From Salinarimonas sp. (GTDB lineage Bacteria; Pseudomonadota; Alphaproteobacteria; Rhizobiales; Beijerinckiaceae): a stretch of 64,000 nucleotides of DNA. Under the pieces are notes generated by a model. That model saw nothing but the letters and a program-made list of their open reading frames with translations, was not told the origin of the DNA and did not search any database. The translations under genes were made by a program, and so were the position numbers. The DNA lies in the NCBI RefSeq assembly GCF_040111675.1, contig NZ_CP157794.1, positions 2,253,501-2,317,500 on the forward strand, given 5' to 3'. This document shows, in pieces, positions 23,039 to 31,759 of this stretch (position 1 is its first letter; every line of letters starts with the position of its first letter).

Positions 23039-23980
23039 ATGCCCGACGAGAACGCAACCGTGAAGCCCGATCCTGCCGTCGCCGGCGCCGCCTCGCACCT
23101 CGCCACCTATGTCCGGCTCTCGCTCGCGACGCTGTTCTGGGCGGGCGTCTTCGTCGCGGGGAAGATCTCGCTCGAGGTCCTCGACCCCGTCTTCCTGGCC
23201 GCCGCGCGCTTCGCGGTGGGCGCGCTCGCGGTGGGCGTGGTCGTGGCGCTGACCCGGCGCTTCGCCGCGGCGAGCCTCGGCGAGATCGCGCTGTTCGCGC
23301 GGATCGGCTTTCTCGGCGTCTTCGCCTACAACGTGCTCTTCACCATCGCCCTCGACCTGTCGACGCCGCTGCACGGGCTCGTGATCATCGCGACCACGCC
23401 CGCCTGGACGGCGGCGCTCTCGCTCGCGATGCTGCGGGCGCGCGTGACGCCGGCGCAGATCGCCGGCTTCGCCTGCGCCTTCGCCGCGGTTCTCGTCACC
23501 GTCGTCCCGGAAGCCCGGGCGAGCGGCTGGCGCGTGGAGGCGGGAACGCTCCTCGGCGACCTCCTCTTCGTCGCGGCGGCGATCGTCTGGTCGGTCTACA
23601 CGATCGAGGTGAAGCGGGCGCTGGCCGCGCATCCGGCGTCCGTGGTCACCGGATGGAGCCTCGTTCTCGGCGCGCTGATGCTCGCGCCCGCGGCGGCCCT
23701 GGCCACCGACGTGCCGGCGGAGATCGCCGCGATGCGGCCCTTCGACGTCGCGGCCGTGCTCTACATGGGCGTGCTCGCGACCCTCGGCGCCTTCTGGCTC
23801 TGGTCGCGGGGCGTCGCCGCCATCGGGCCGGCGCGGGCCTCCGTCTTCCTCAACCTCGTCCCGATCTGGGGCGCGGCCATGACGGCGATCGCCTTCGCGA
23901 CGCTGCCCTCGCCGATGGTCCTCGCCGCCATCGCCCTGGCGATCACGGGCGTCGTGCTGGTCCAGCGTGGGGGGCGCTGA
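23039..23980 (+). CDS. EamA/DMT-family transporter
   Basis: The 313-residue inner-membrane protein has two EamA halves (LFWAGVFVAGKISLEV and LATLGAFWLWSRGVAAIGPARAS). It is a predicted metabolite exporter of unknown substrate. GGAGGAG just upstream fixes the ATG at 23039; an in-frame ATG at 23000 overlaps the regulator start. It is divergent from the AraC gene, a typical exporter/regulator pair, and convergent with the cytochrome c gene, whose stop is 10 bases away. Confidence 0.86.
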   Translation: MPDENATVKPDPAVAGAASHLATYVRLSLATLFWAGVFVAGKISLEVLDPVFLAAARFAVGALAVGVVVALTRRFAAASLGEIALFARIGFLGVFAYNVLFTIALDLSTPLHGLVIIATTPAWTAALSLAMLRARVTPAQIAGFACAFAAVLVTVVPEARASGWRVEAGTLLGDLLFVAAAIVWSVYTIEVKRALAAHPASVVTGWSLVLGALMLAPAAALATDVPAEIAAMRPFDVAAVLYMGVLATLGAFWLWSRGVAAIGPARASVFLNLVPIWGAAMTAIAFATLPSPMVLAAIALAITGVVLVQRGGR

Positions 23981-23989
23981 TCCCGGCCG

Positions 23990-24322
23990 TCACTCCGGGA
24001 TCGTCGCCGTGATCTCGATCGCCGAGTACCAGGCGGAGAGATCGTCGATGTCCTGGTCGGACAGCGTCTTCGCCACGACGGACATGATCTCGTGCTCGCG
24101 CTTGCCGGAGCGGAAGGCGCGGAGCTGGGTCTGCAGGTAGACGAAATTCTCCCCCGCGATGTGCGGGGCGATGGGGATCGTCGCGATCCCGTCGATCCCG
24201 TGGCAGGTGCGGCACTGGCCCGCCTTGGCGCGTCCGGCGTCGCGGTCGCCGGAGACGGTCTGGGCGGAGGCGGGGAGGGCGAGCGCGAAGGCGACGAGCG
24301 CCGCCGGGAGAACGCGGATCAT
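23990..24322 (-). CDS. Periplasmic c-type cytochrome
   Basis: The 110-residue protein has a signal peptide (about 1-20) and a single heme-c motif CRTCH (37-41). A plausible distal ligand is Met80 in HEIMSVV. Small class I cytochromes of this kind accept electrons from periplasmic dehydrogenases. The gene follows the PQQ/sorbosone-type dehydrogenase on the same strand, separated by a strong hairpin, so it is the likely electron acceptor of that enzyme. Confidence 0.88.
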   Translation of the reverse strand: MIRVLPAALVAFALALPASAQTVSGDRDAGRAKAGQCRTCHGIDGIATIPIAPHIAGENFVYLQTQLRAFRSGKREHEIMSVVAKTLSDQDIDDLSAWYSAIEITATIPE

Positions 24323-24347
24323 GATGCCTCGCTGGATGAACCGACAT

Positions 24348-24379
24348 CCGCCGCCGGCGCGCGGAGGCGCCGGCGGCGG
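24348..24379. other. GC-rich hairpin between dehydrogenase and cytochrome genes
   Basis: A perfect 13-bp inverted repeat (24348-24360 with 24367-24379, 6-base loop) fills most of the 63-base spacer. No T-run follows on the minus strand. It is better read as an mRNA stability or partial-termination hairpin that sets the dehydrogenase:cytochrome ratio than as a full terminator. Confidence 0.5.
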
Positions 24380-24385
24380 GGAGCC

Positions 24386-25669
24386 TCATTGCTGCGTGGG
24401 CGCGGTGTAGGAGATGCGGTAGAGCGCGCCGACGAGGTCGTCGGAGACGAGCAGCGAGCCGTCGCGCAGCTGCGCCACGTCCACGGGCCGTCCGAGATAC
24501 TCGCCGTTCTCGTTGATCCAGCCCTCCGCGAAGGGCTCGGTCGTGGCGTTTCCCTCCTCGTCGATGACGGTGACCATCACCCGCGCGCCGACCGGGGTCG
24601 TGCGGTTCCACGAGCCGTGCTGCGCCGAGAAGATGGCGTTGCGGTACTCGTTCGGGAACATGTCGCCCGTGTAGAAGGTCATGCCGAGATCGGCCGCGTG
24701 GGCGATGGTCTCGACCACGGGGAAGATCACGTCGGCCGGGACTTCCGCGCCCTTCCACTCGTTCGTGCGCACGTCGCCGCCGCCGTACCAGGGGAAGCCG
24801 AAATTCTGCCCGGCGGCGGTCTGGCGGTTGATCTCGCCGGGTGGGATGTCGTCGCCCATGCCGTCGACCTGGTTGTCCGTGAACCAGAGCTCGCCCGTGC
24901 CCGGGTGGAAGTCGTGTCCGACCGAGTTGCGGATGCCGGTCGTGTAGACCTCGCGCCCGGTGCCGTCCTGGTTCAGGCGGATCATGCCGCCGATGCCGGT
25001 GTCGAGGTAGAGCTCGTGCTTCTCCTCGGGGTAGACGTTGAAGGGCTGGCCGAGCGAGATGTAGATCTTGCCGTCCGGCCCGATGCGGCAGACGCGGGCG
25101 GAATGGTTGAAGCTCTCCTCCTCCGGCGGGATCAGCTCGCCCTGGGGGATGACGTTGAACGCCGCGACGTCCGGGCTCTCGTAGAAGAACTCCGCCGCCG
25201 GGAACACGAGCACGCGGTTGCGCTCGGCGATGTAGAGCATCCCGTCATCCGAGAAGCACGGGCCGTTGGGGATGTCGAAGGCGAGGGAGGGCGCGAAGCG
25301 CTTCACCTCGTCCGCGACGCGGTTCATGTCGCGGTCGGTCACGGCCCAGACGTCGGTCTTGCGCGTGCCGACGAAGGTCGCGACGCCCTGCGGACCCACC
25401 GCGATGTGGCGCGCGTCCGGCACGAGCGCGTAGAGCGAGATCTCGAAGCCCGGCGGCAGCTCGATCCGCTCCAGCACCTTGCGGACGTTGTCCGCCATCT
25501 CCGTGTCCTGGTCGATATAGGTGAACTCGGTCGTGCCGGTCGTCTTGAAGTCGCTGAGCCGCTCGAGCGCGTCGCTCGGCGGCGTCGCTTGGGCATGGGC
25601 GTGGGTCTGGGCCGCGAACGGCGCGAGCAGCGCGGCTCCGGCGACGAGACAGGCTTTGAGACGCCTCAT
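24386..25669 (-). CDS. PQQ-dependent sugar dehydrogenase / sorbosone dehydrogenase-like
   Basis: The 427-residue exported protein has a signal peptide ending near residue 27 (THAHAQA) and a six-bladed beta-propeller typical of soluble glucose/sorbosone dehydrogenases. Visible blade motifs are LPPGFEISLYA, DGMLYIAERNRV, GPDGKIYISLG, GIRNSVGHDFHPGTGELWFTDN, FGFPWYGGG and SAQHGSWNRT. It is expected to oxidise a sugar or alcohol in the periplasm with PQQ and pass electrons to the neighbouring cytochrome c. The substrate cannot be read from sequence. GAGGAGG lies just before the ATG. Confidence 0.85.
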   Translation of the reverse strand: MRRLKACLVAGAALLAPFAAQTHAHAQATPPSDALERLSDFKTTGTTEFTYIDQDTEMADNVRKVLERIELPPGFEISLYALVPDARHIAVGPQGVATFVGTRKTDVWAVTDRDMNRVADEVKRFAPSLAFDIPNGPCFSDDGMLYIAERNRVLVFPAAEFFYESPDVAAFNVIPQGELIPPEEESFNHSARVCRIGPDGKIYISLGQPFNVYPEEKHELYLDTGIGGMIRLNQDGTGREVYTTGIRNSVGHDFHPGTGELWFTDNQVDGMGDDIPPGEINRQTAAGQNFGFPWYGGGDVRTNEWKGAEVPADVIFPVVETIAHAADLGMTFYTGDMFPNEYRNAIFSAQHGSWNRTTPVGARVMVTVIDEEGNATTEPFAEGWINENGEYLGRPVDVAQLRDGSLLVSDDLVGALYRISYTAPTQQ

Positions 25670-25740
25670 CGTGTCCTCCTCGGATGCTGCCCCCGTCCGC
25701 GAGGCCGTTGGGAGACGGTCGCCTTTTTTCGCGGAGCGTG

Positions 25741-25769
25741 ACTATTGCAGAGGCGTTTACTTATTTCAA
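25741..25769 (-). promoter_or_regulatory. Candidate promoter of the dehydrogenase/cytochrome genes
   Basis: On the minus strand TTGAAA (25769-25764) and AATAGT (25746-25741) are 17 bases apart, within an unusually AT-rich patch (about 25725-25845) in the 280-base gap before cobB. No gene is visible in that gap. Confidence 0.4.
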
Positions 25770-25949
25770 TCGAGGCTATGTTTATCGATACTGAGATGTA
25801 GCAAGTCGAAATTTCATGTGCATTAGGGATGTTTTAGCTGCGACGCGACAAGCCTCTGCGGCAGCCGACCTTCTGCGTTAACGGCCCCGCCGCAGCGCGA
25901 CGGGGCTCGGCCGGGCGGAAATGCGCAATCCGCCTGCGGGCTCTGCGCC

Positions 25950-27278
25950 TCAGCGCCGCGCGATGGCGTGGAAGAAGGTCCCGCTCGCATGCCCGACGCG
26001 GTGCCCGGCCGCGCCGAGGCTCGCTCCCTCGGCGTCGACGAGGTCGGCGAAGGCGGTCTCGCGCGCCTCCTCGCGGGCGACCACGGCGGCGTAGTGGAAC
26101 TCGTGCCCGACGAGGCGCGCTCCGGCGGGGCCGAGCGGGCCGTCGTGGATCAGGGTCGCGATCCGGTAGCCGAGGTTGAACTTGCGCTTGGCGAAGCTCG
26201 TCTCGACGGGGAGGAGATCGAGCATCGGATGGGTGGCGCCCTCCGCGTCGGTCAGCGTGCGGCCGAGCGCCATGTAGCCGCCGCACTCGCCATGGACCGG
26301 GCGCGTCTCGGCGAAGGCGCGCACGCCCGCGCGGAAGCGCTCGGCGGCGGCGAGGCGTCCGGCATGGAGCTCGGGATAGCCGCCCGGCAGCCAGCAGACG
26401 TCGCAGTCCGAAGGCGGCGGCTCGTCGGCCAGCGGCGAGAACGGGACGATCTCGGCCCCCGCCTCGCGCCAGGCGGCGAGGTGGTGCGGATAGACGAAGG
26501 AGAAGGCCGCGTCCCGCGCGAGCGCGATGCGCTGCCCTGGCGGGGGCAGGGCGGCGGCGTCCGGCGCCTCCGCGAGGCCGACGATCGGCGCGGCGGCGGC
26601 GAGGAGCGCGTCGAGATCGACCGCCGCCTCCACCGCGTCGGCGAGCGCCTCGAGCCGGGCCTCGAGATCGGCGGTCTCGTGCGCCTGGACGAGGCCCAGA
26701 TGGCGCTCCGGCAGCTTTAGATCGGCGTTGCGGGCGAGCGCGCCGAGCAACGGAAGGCCGATGCGCGCGAGCCCGTCCTCGACGAGCCGCCGGTGGCGCG
26801 GGCTCGCCACCTGGTTGAGGATCACGCCCGCGAGGCGGATGCGCGGGTCGAGCGAGGCGCAGCCGAGCGCCACCGCCGCGGCCGATTGCGCGTGGCCCGA
26901 GACGTCGAGCACGAGCACGACCGGCCAGCCGAAGAGCGCCGCGAGATCCGCGCTCGCGCCCGTGCGGCCGGTCTCGCCGCGCACGCCGTCGAAGAGGCCC
27001 ATCGAGCCCTCGGCCACGACGAGCTCGGCGCTCGCCAGGGAGCGCGCCGCGATCGCGGCGATCGTCGTATCGGACATGGCGAACGAATCGAGGTTGACGC
27101 TCGGCGCGCCCGTCGCGCCGGCGTGAAAGGCCGGATCGATGTAATCGGGCCCGTTCTTGACGCCGCGCACGGCGATCCCGCGCCGCGCGAGCGCGCGCTG
27201 CAGGCCCAGCGTGATCGTGGTCTTGCCTGCGCCGGAGCGCACCGCCGAGACGAGGATGCCGCGCGGCGCGCCGCTCAT
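25950..27278 (-). CDS. cobB: Cobyrinate / hydrogenobyrinate a,c-diamide synthase CobB
   Basis: CobB is a glutamine- and ATP-dependent amidotransferase that amidates the a and c side chains of (hydrogeno)byrinate. The 442-residue protein has an N-terminal P-loop (SAVRSGAGKTTI) and the substrate segment KNGPDYIDPAFH. The C-terminal class I glutaminase-like domain carries the catalytic cysteine in HGECGGYM and a late catalytic histidine region GHEFHY. It starts with an ATG that overlaps the cobA stop (ATGA), so the two are coupled. Confidence 0.96.
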   Translation of the reverse strand: MSGAPRGILVSAVRSGAGKTTITLGLQRALARRGIAVRGVKNGPDYIDPAFHAGATGAPSVNLDSFAMSDTTIAAIAARSLASAELVVAEGSMGLFDGVRGETGRTGASADLAALFGWPVVLVLDVSGHAQSAAAVALGCASLDPRIRLAGVILNQVASPRHRRLVEDGLARIGLPLLGALARNADLKLPERHLGLVQAHETADLEARLEALADAVEAAVDLDALLAAAAPIVGLAEAPDAAALPPPGQRIALARDAAFSFVYPHHLAAWREAGAEIVPFSPLADEPPPSDCDVCWLPGGYPELHAGRLAAAERFRAGVRAFAETRPVHGECGGYMALGRTLTDAEGATHPMLDLLPVETSFAKRKFNLGYRIATLIHDGPLGPAGARLVGHEFHYAAVVAREEARETAFADLVDAEGASLGAAGHRVGHASGTFFHAIARR

Positions 27279-28072
27279 GACCCCACCGCCTGCCGAAAGG
27301 CCTGGACGTGCTCGGCGATCGCCTGCCGGAAGGCCGCGATGGCGCCCACCGCGACGATGGCGGGGGAGGCGATGGCCCCCCCGTCCGCGAGGCTCGGCAA
27401 TTGCGCGAGGGGCGCCTCGAGCAGCGTCTCGCGCGCGGTCGTGGCGCCGTGGACGACGAGCGTCGGCGTCGTGGGCGCGAGGCCGCCGCGGATCAGCGCC
27501 TCGGCGATCCCGCCGAGATTGGCGACCGCCATGTAGAGCACGATCGGCGCGCCGGCGCGGGCGAGCGCCTCCCAGTCGACGCTCTCGCCGTCCGCCGCGC
27601 AATGGCCGGTGGCGAGGATCACGGCGTGGTTCGTGTCGCGCGTCGTCGCCGGCACGCCGTGCTGGGCGAGCGCCGCGAGGCCCGACGACACCCCCGGCAC
27701 GATGCGGAAGCGGATGCCGGCGCGGGCGAGCGCCAGCGCCTCCTCCCCGCCGCGCCCGAAGACGAACGGGTCGCCCCCTTTCAGCCGCAGCACGCGCTTG
27801 CCGGCCCGCGCCAGCGCGATCAGCCGCTCGCAGATGGCGTCCTGCTGGGCCGAGGGGCGCCCGCCGCGCTTGCCGGCGTATTCGAGCACCGCCCCGTCGC
27901 GGGCGAGCGAGAGCACGCCCTCGCCGATCAGGGCGTCGTGCACGACGGCGTCGGCCTGGGCCAGCGCGTTGAGCGCGTGCACCGTCAGCAGGCCCGGATC
28001 GCCGGGCCCCGCGCCCACGAGCCAGACCTCTCCCGGCGAGAAGACGGGCGACAGGCGCGAGAGGTCGGTCAT
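27275..28072 (-). CDS. cobA: Uroporphyrinogen-III C-methyltransferase CobA (SUMT)
   Basis: CobA methylates uroporphyrinogen III at C2 and C7 with SAM to give precorrin-2, the entry to corrin synthesis. The 265-residue protein has the SUMT signatures VGAGPGDPGLLT and the hallmark RLKGGDPFVFGRGGEE, followed by VPGVSSGLAA. It has no fused siroheme synthase domain. I chose ATG 28072 (MTDLSRLS). It is divergent from cbiD, with 62 bases between them. Confidence 0.96.
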   Translation of the reverse strand: MTDLSRLSPVFSPGEVWLVGAGPGDPGLLTVHALNALAQADAVVHDALIGEGVLSLARDGAVLEYAGKRGGRPSAQQDAICERLIALARAGKRVLRLKGGDPFVFGRGGEEALALARAGIRFRIVPGVSSGLAALAQHGVPATTRDTNHAVILATGHCAADGESVDWEALARAGAPIVLYMAVANLGGIAEALIRGGLAPTTPTLVVHGATTARETLLEAPLAQLPSLADGGAIASPAIVAVGAIAAFRQAIAEHVQAFRQAVGS

Positions 28073-28134
28073 GCGGGCCTCCGGTTTTCGTGAGAACGGT
28101 GATTTCGAGCTGTGCTTCGTGTACAGGACCGCGC

Positions 28135-29292
28135 ATGAGCGATCCATCCCGCGAGACCGGGGCGAGCCCGTCCGATCCCGACATCGAGCTCGGGGACAAG
28201 CCCGCCGGCGCGCTCCGGCGCGGCTGGACCACGGGCGCCTGCGCCACGGCCGCGGCGAAGGCCGCCTTCGTCGCGCTGCGCACCGGCGCCTTTCCCGATC
28301 CCGTGGAGATCGTCCTCCCGCAGGGCCAGCGGCCGGAATTCGCCCTCGCCCGCCATGCGCTGGGGGAGGGCGCCGCGACGGTCGGCGTGATCAAGGACGC
28401 GGGCGACGATCCGGACGTCACGCACGGGCTCGAGGTGCGCGCCACGATCCGTCCGGGCGCGCCCGGCAGCGGCGTGACGTTCCGCGCGGGCGAGGGCGTC
28501 GGCACGGTCACGCGCGAGGGCCTGCCGATCCCGCCCGGCGAGCCGGCCATCAACCCCATGCCCCGGCAGATGATCCGCGACAACCTCGCCGAGGCCGCCG
28601 CGGCCCTCGGGGAGGGGCCGCCGGACGTCGAGGTCGCGATCGCCATTCCCGGCGGCGAGCGGGTCGCGCTCAAGACGCTCAACCCGCGGCTCGGGGTCGT
28701 GGGCGGCCTCTCGGTGCTCGGCACGACGGGGATCGTCGTGCCCTATTCCTGCGCGGCCTGGATCCACTCGATCCACCGCGGCGTCGACGTCGCCCGTGCG
28801 GGCGGTCTCGTCCACGTCGCCGGCGCGACGGGCTCGACCTCCGAGGAGGCGGTCAAGCGCCTCCACGGGCTCACCGACCAGGCGCTGATCGACATGGGCG
28901 ACTTCGCCGGCGGCATGCTGAAATACCTGCGCAAGAATCCCGTGCCGCAGGTCACGGTCGCGGGCGGCATCGCCAAGATGGCGAAGCTCGGGCAGGGCAT
29001 GCTCGACCTGCATTCCCGCGCCGGGCCGGTCGATCTCGCCTGGCTCGCCGAGCGCCTGGCGGAGGCCGGCGCGCCGGCTGACGCCGTGGCGCGCGCCCGC
29101 GAGGCCAACACCGCCCTCGAGGTGCTGCGCGCGGCCCAGGCGCTCGGCCTTCCGTTCGGCGATATCGTCGCCGCCCACGCCTGGAAGACAGCCGCCAAGG
29201 CGCTGCGCGGCGCGCCGATCGCGCTCGAGATCGTGGTCTTCGACCGCAACGGCGCGCTGGTCGGGCGCATGCCCTTCCACCCGGTGATGTAG
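28135..29292 (+). CDS. cbiD: Cobalt-precorrin-5B (C1)-methyltransferase CbiD
   Basis: CbiD methylates C1 of the corrin ring. It belongs to the anaerobic pathway, whereas aerobic organisms normally use the unrelated CobF. The 385-residue protein shows the family start RRGWTTGACATAAAKAA, INPMPRQMI and the later GDFAGGMLKYLRKNP. The ATG at 28135 has AGGA about 8 bases upstream; an in-frame ATG at 28090 is less likely. In this cluster it presumably replaces CobF, which I did not find. Confidence 0.94.
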   Translation: MSDPSRETGASPSDPDIELGDKPAGALRRGWTTGACATAAAKAAFVALRTGAFPDPVEIVLPQGQRPEFALARHALGEGAATVGVIKDAGDDPDVTHGLEVRATIRPGAPGSGVTFRAGEGVGTVTREGLPIPPGEPAINPMPRQMIRDNLAEAAAALGEGPPDVEVAIAIPGGERVALKTLNPRLGVVGGLSVLGTTGIVVPYSCAAWIHSIHRGVDVARAGGLVHVAGATGSTSEEAVKRLHGLTDQALIDMGDFAGGMLKYLRKNPVPQVTVAGGIAKMAKLGQGMLDLHSRAGPVDLAWLAERLAEAGAPADAVARAREANTALEVLRAAQALGLPFGDIVAAHAWKTAAKALRGAPIALEIVVFDRNGALVGRMPFHPVM

Positions 29293-29306
29293 GGGGAGCG
29301 CTGGCA

Positions 29307-29360
29307 TCCCCGGCCGGAGCCGCGAAGCGGCGCAGGGCCCGACGGCGCTCCGGCCGGGGA
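29307..29360. terminator. Long hairpin between convergent cbiD and cobM (REP-like)
   Basis: A perfect 14-bp inverted repeat (29307-29320 with 29347-29360) surrounds a 26-base loop that contains its own small hairpin CCGCGAAGCGG. It fills the gap between two convergent stops, so it can act as a bidirectional terminator. The inner hairpin and the ATCCCCGG arm resemble the palindromic element at 50874-51052. Confidence 0.55.
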
Positions 29361-29375
29361 CGACACGGCTGCGCC

Positions 29376-30146
29376 TCATGCCCCGCCCTCCCAGCCGGGC
29401 CGGAAGCGCCGGTCGTAGTCCGCCGCATACAGCCGCGAACGTGCAGCCCCGGCGCCGGCCAACGCCGGGCCGACCAGAATCAGCGCCGTGCGTTCGAGCC
29501 GCGCGTCGCGCACCGCCGCGGCGAGACCCGAGAGCGGCGCGCGGATCACCCGCTCGTCCGGCCAGGACGCGCGCCAGACCACTGCCGCGGGGCAGTCCGG
29601 CCCGTAGGCGGGGAGGAGGTCGTCGACGACGTCCTCGATGCGGTGGATCGAGAGATGGATGGCGAGCGTGGCGCGCGTCTCCGCGAAGGCCGAGAGCCGC
29701 TCCGTCTCGGGCATCCTCGACGCGCGCCCGGGTGTGCGGGTGAGCACCACGGACTGGGCCACTTCCGGAACGGTCAGTTCCCGCCCGAGCGCCGCGGCGG
29801 CGGCGGCGAAGGACGGGACGCCGGGCGTCACCGTATAGGGGATGCCGCGCGCCTCGAGACCCGCGATCTGCTCGCCCATGGCGCTCCACACCGAGAGGTC
29901 CCCGGAATGCAGCCGCGCGACGTCGTGCCCCGCGCCGTGCGCCGCCTCGATCTCGGCCAGGATGGCGTCGAGGTCGAGGGGCGCCGTATCGACGACACGC
30001 GCGCCCGCGGGGCACCAGGCGAGGATCTCGGGGGGCACGATCGAGCCGGCGAACAGGCAGACCGGGCAGCGCTCGACGAGGGCGCGGCCGCGCACGGTGA
30101 TGAGGTCCGCCGCGCCGGGCCCGGCGCCGATGAAGTGGACGGTCAC
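29376..30146 (-). CDS. cobM: Precorrin-4 C11-methyltransferase CobM
   Basis: CobM is a SAM-dependent methyltransferase acting on C11 of precorrin-4. The 256-residue protein has the tetrapyrrole methylase fold: [18 protein letters not shown] at the start, the [12 protein letters not shown] loop and [13 protein letters not shown]. It starts with a GTG that overlaps the cobE stop (GTGA). It is the last gene of cobL-cobE-cobM. Confidence 0.95.
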   Translation of the reverse strand: MTVHFIGAGPGAADLITVRGRALVERCPVCLFAGSIVPPEILAWCPAGARVVDTAPLDLDAILAEIEAAHGAGHDVARLHSGDLSVWSAMGEQIAGLEARGIPYTVTPGVPSFAAAAAALGRELTVPEVAQSVVLTRTPGRASRMPETERLSAFAETRATLAIHLSIHRIEDVVDDLLPAYGPDCPAAVVWRASWPDERVIRAPLSGLAAAVRDARLERTALILVGPALAGAGAARSRLYAADYDRRFRPGWEGGA

Positions 30147-30523
30147 GACGCCGCCTCCTCGCCCCGCGCGATCGCGCAGGTGACCTTCTCGCCCGTGATG
30201 CGGGCCAGAAGCAGCGTCGAGTCCGCGCCCGCGGCGGCGAGCGCGGCCGCCTCCGCGACCGAGCCGACCCCGTGGGCCTCCTGCGCGCGCGGCGACTGCG
30301 TCTCGACCCGTTCGGCTGCGGCCGCGAGCGTCTCGGCCGAGACCTTCATCACGGGCAGCTTCAGGGCGCGGGCGGCCTCCTCGAACGCGGGCAGCGTCGC
30401 GCGGTCCACCACGCTCGCGAGCAGGGTGGGGCGCACGCCGGCTTGCACCCCGGCCGCGCCCACGAGGGCGATGATATCCTGCGCGCGCGCTGCGCTCGAC
30501 AATCCGACGCCGGCGACGATCAT
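30143..30523 (-). CDS. cobE: CobE / CbiG C-terminal-type protein
   Basis: The 126-residue protein matches the CobE/CbiG-C family: [31 protein letters not shown] and [14 protein letters not shown]. CobE is found in aerobic B12 operons and is thought to assist a ring-contraction-stage step, but its role is poorly defined. The GGAG eight bases upstream supports the ATG at 30523. That ATG overlaps the cobL stop (ATGA), and the gene's own stop overlaps the cobM start. Confidence 0.88.
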   Translation of the reverse strand: MIVAGVGLSSAARAQDIIALVGAAGVQAGVRPTLLASVVDRATLPAFEEAARALKLPVMKVSAETLAAAAERVETQSPRAQEAHGVGSVAEAAALAAAGADSTLLLARITGEKVTCAIARGEEAAS

Positions 30524-31743
30524 GGCTTCACTCCGATCCATTGGGTGACGGGCATGGCGGGCCGCCAGCCGTGCATGCCGCCCACCGGCTCGAGCCGGGA
30601 GACGGCGATGCGGCGCATGGCTCCGCCGAGCTCCCCGTGCAACGCGGCGAGCCGCGCCTCGGTCTCGATCGTCACCGCATTCGCGACGATCCGTCCCCCC
30701 GCAGGCAGCGCCGCCCAGGCCGCCTCGACGACGCCGGGCACGGTCGCGCCGCCGCCGATGAAGACCGCGTCCGGCGCCGGCAGGCCAGCGAGCGCGTCGG
30801 GCGCGCGGCCTTCCACGATGCGCAGGTCGGGCGTGCCCAGCCGCGCGGCGTTCGCGGCGATGCGCGCGGCGCGGTCCGCCCGCGCCTCGACGGCGATGGC
30901 GCGGTTCGCGGGGTGGGCGAGCATCCATTCGATGCCGATCGAGCCCGATCCCGCGCCGACGTCCCACAGCAGCCCGCCGGCCCTGGGCGCGAGCGCGGCG
31001 AGGGTGACGGCGCGGATCTCGGCCTTGGTGAGCTGGCCGTCGGTCTCGTACCAGGCGTCGTCGCGGCCGGGGGCGAGGGGCACCACACGCGCATCGGGAC
31101 CGGCCGCGATCGCGATCGCGACGGTGTTGAGCGGGTCGACGCCCTCGAGCGCGAACCCCTCGGCGTGGGCCGAGCGCACCCGCTCGCGCGGCCCGCCCAT
31201 GGCCTCCAGCACGACGATCTCCGAGCCGCCCATGCCGCGCTCCGCGAGCAGCGCCGCGAGCCGGGCGGGGGTGGTCTCGTCCCACGACAGCGCGAGGATG
31301 CGCGCGCCCGGCTGGAAATACGGCGCGATCCGCTCGAAGCTCCTCCCGTGCAGGCTCACGCAGGCGACCTCCGGCAGGGACCAGCCGAGCCGCGCCGCCG
31401 CGAGGGAGAAGGCCGAGGGCTGCGGATAGGCCGCGATCTCGTCGGCCGGGATGCGGCGCGCCAGCTCCGCGCCGACGCCGTAATGGAACGGGTCGCCGGT
31501 GGCGAGCACGCAGGTCGGCCGGCCGCGGCGGGCCTCGATCGCGGCGTAGCCGTCCGCGATCGGGCTCGGCCAGGTCGTGGTCTCGGCGCGGAGCGGCGCC
31601 GCGAGCGCGAGATGGCGCGCGCCGCCGACGACCAGCTCCGCCGCATCGAGCGCAGCCGCGGCGGCGGGGGAGAGGCCGTCGCGCCCGTCCTCGCCGATGC
31701 CGACGATGGACAGCCAGCGCCGCGCGGGGGATACGTCAGGCAT
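30520..31743 (-). CDS. cobL: Precorrin-6Y C5,15-methyltransferase (decarboxylating) CobL
   Basis: CobL is a bifunctional enzyme that methylates C5 and C15 and decarboxylates the C12 acetate of precorrin-6Y. The 407-residue protein is a fusion. The N-terminal CbiE-like methylase (about 1-205) has [14 protein letters not shown] and [11 protein letters not shown]. The C-terminal CbiT-like Rossmann domain has [16 protein letters not shown]. The ATG at 31743 overlaps, head to head, the start of cobK. Its Shine-Dalgarno sequence (GAGGAGGAGG, complement of 31750-31759) lies antisense inside the first codons of cobK. Confidence 0.95.
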   Translation of the reverse strand: MPDVSPARRWLSIVGIGEDGRDGLSPAAAAALDAAELVVGGARHLALAAPLRAETTTWPSPIADGYAAIEARRGRPTCVLATGDPFHYGVGAELARRIPADEIAAYPQPSAFSLAAARLGWSLPEVACVSLHGRSFERIAPYFQPGARILALSWDETTPARLAALLAERGMGGSEIVVLEAMGGPRERVRSAHAEGFALEGVDPLNTVAIAIAAGPDARVVPLAPGRDDAWYETDGQLTKAEIRAVTLAALAPRAGGLLWDVGAGSGSIGIEWMLAHPANRAIAVEARADRAARIAANAARLGTPDLRIVEGRAPDALAGLPAPDAVFIGGGATVPGVVEAAWAALPAGGRIVANAVTIETEARLAALHGELGGAMRRIAVSRLEPVGGMHGWRPAMPVTQWIGVKP

Positions 31744-31759
31744 GACGATCCTCCTCCTC
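31741..31759. other. Shared CATG start site of divergent cobK and cobL
   Basis: The palindrome CATG (31741-31744) holds both start codons: cobK ATG at 31742 on the plus strand and cobL ATG at 31743 on the minus strand. The purine-rich cobL ribosome site is the reverse complement of cobK codons 3-6. No intergenic promoter space exists, so each gene's promoter must lie inside the other. Confidence 0.8.
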
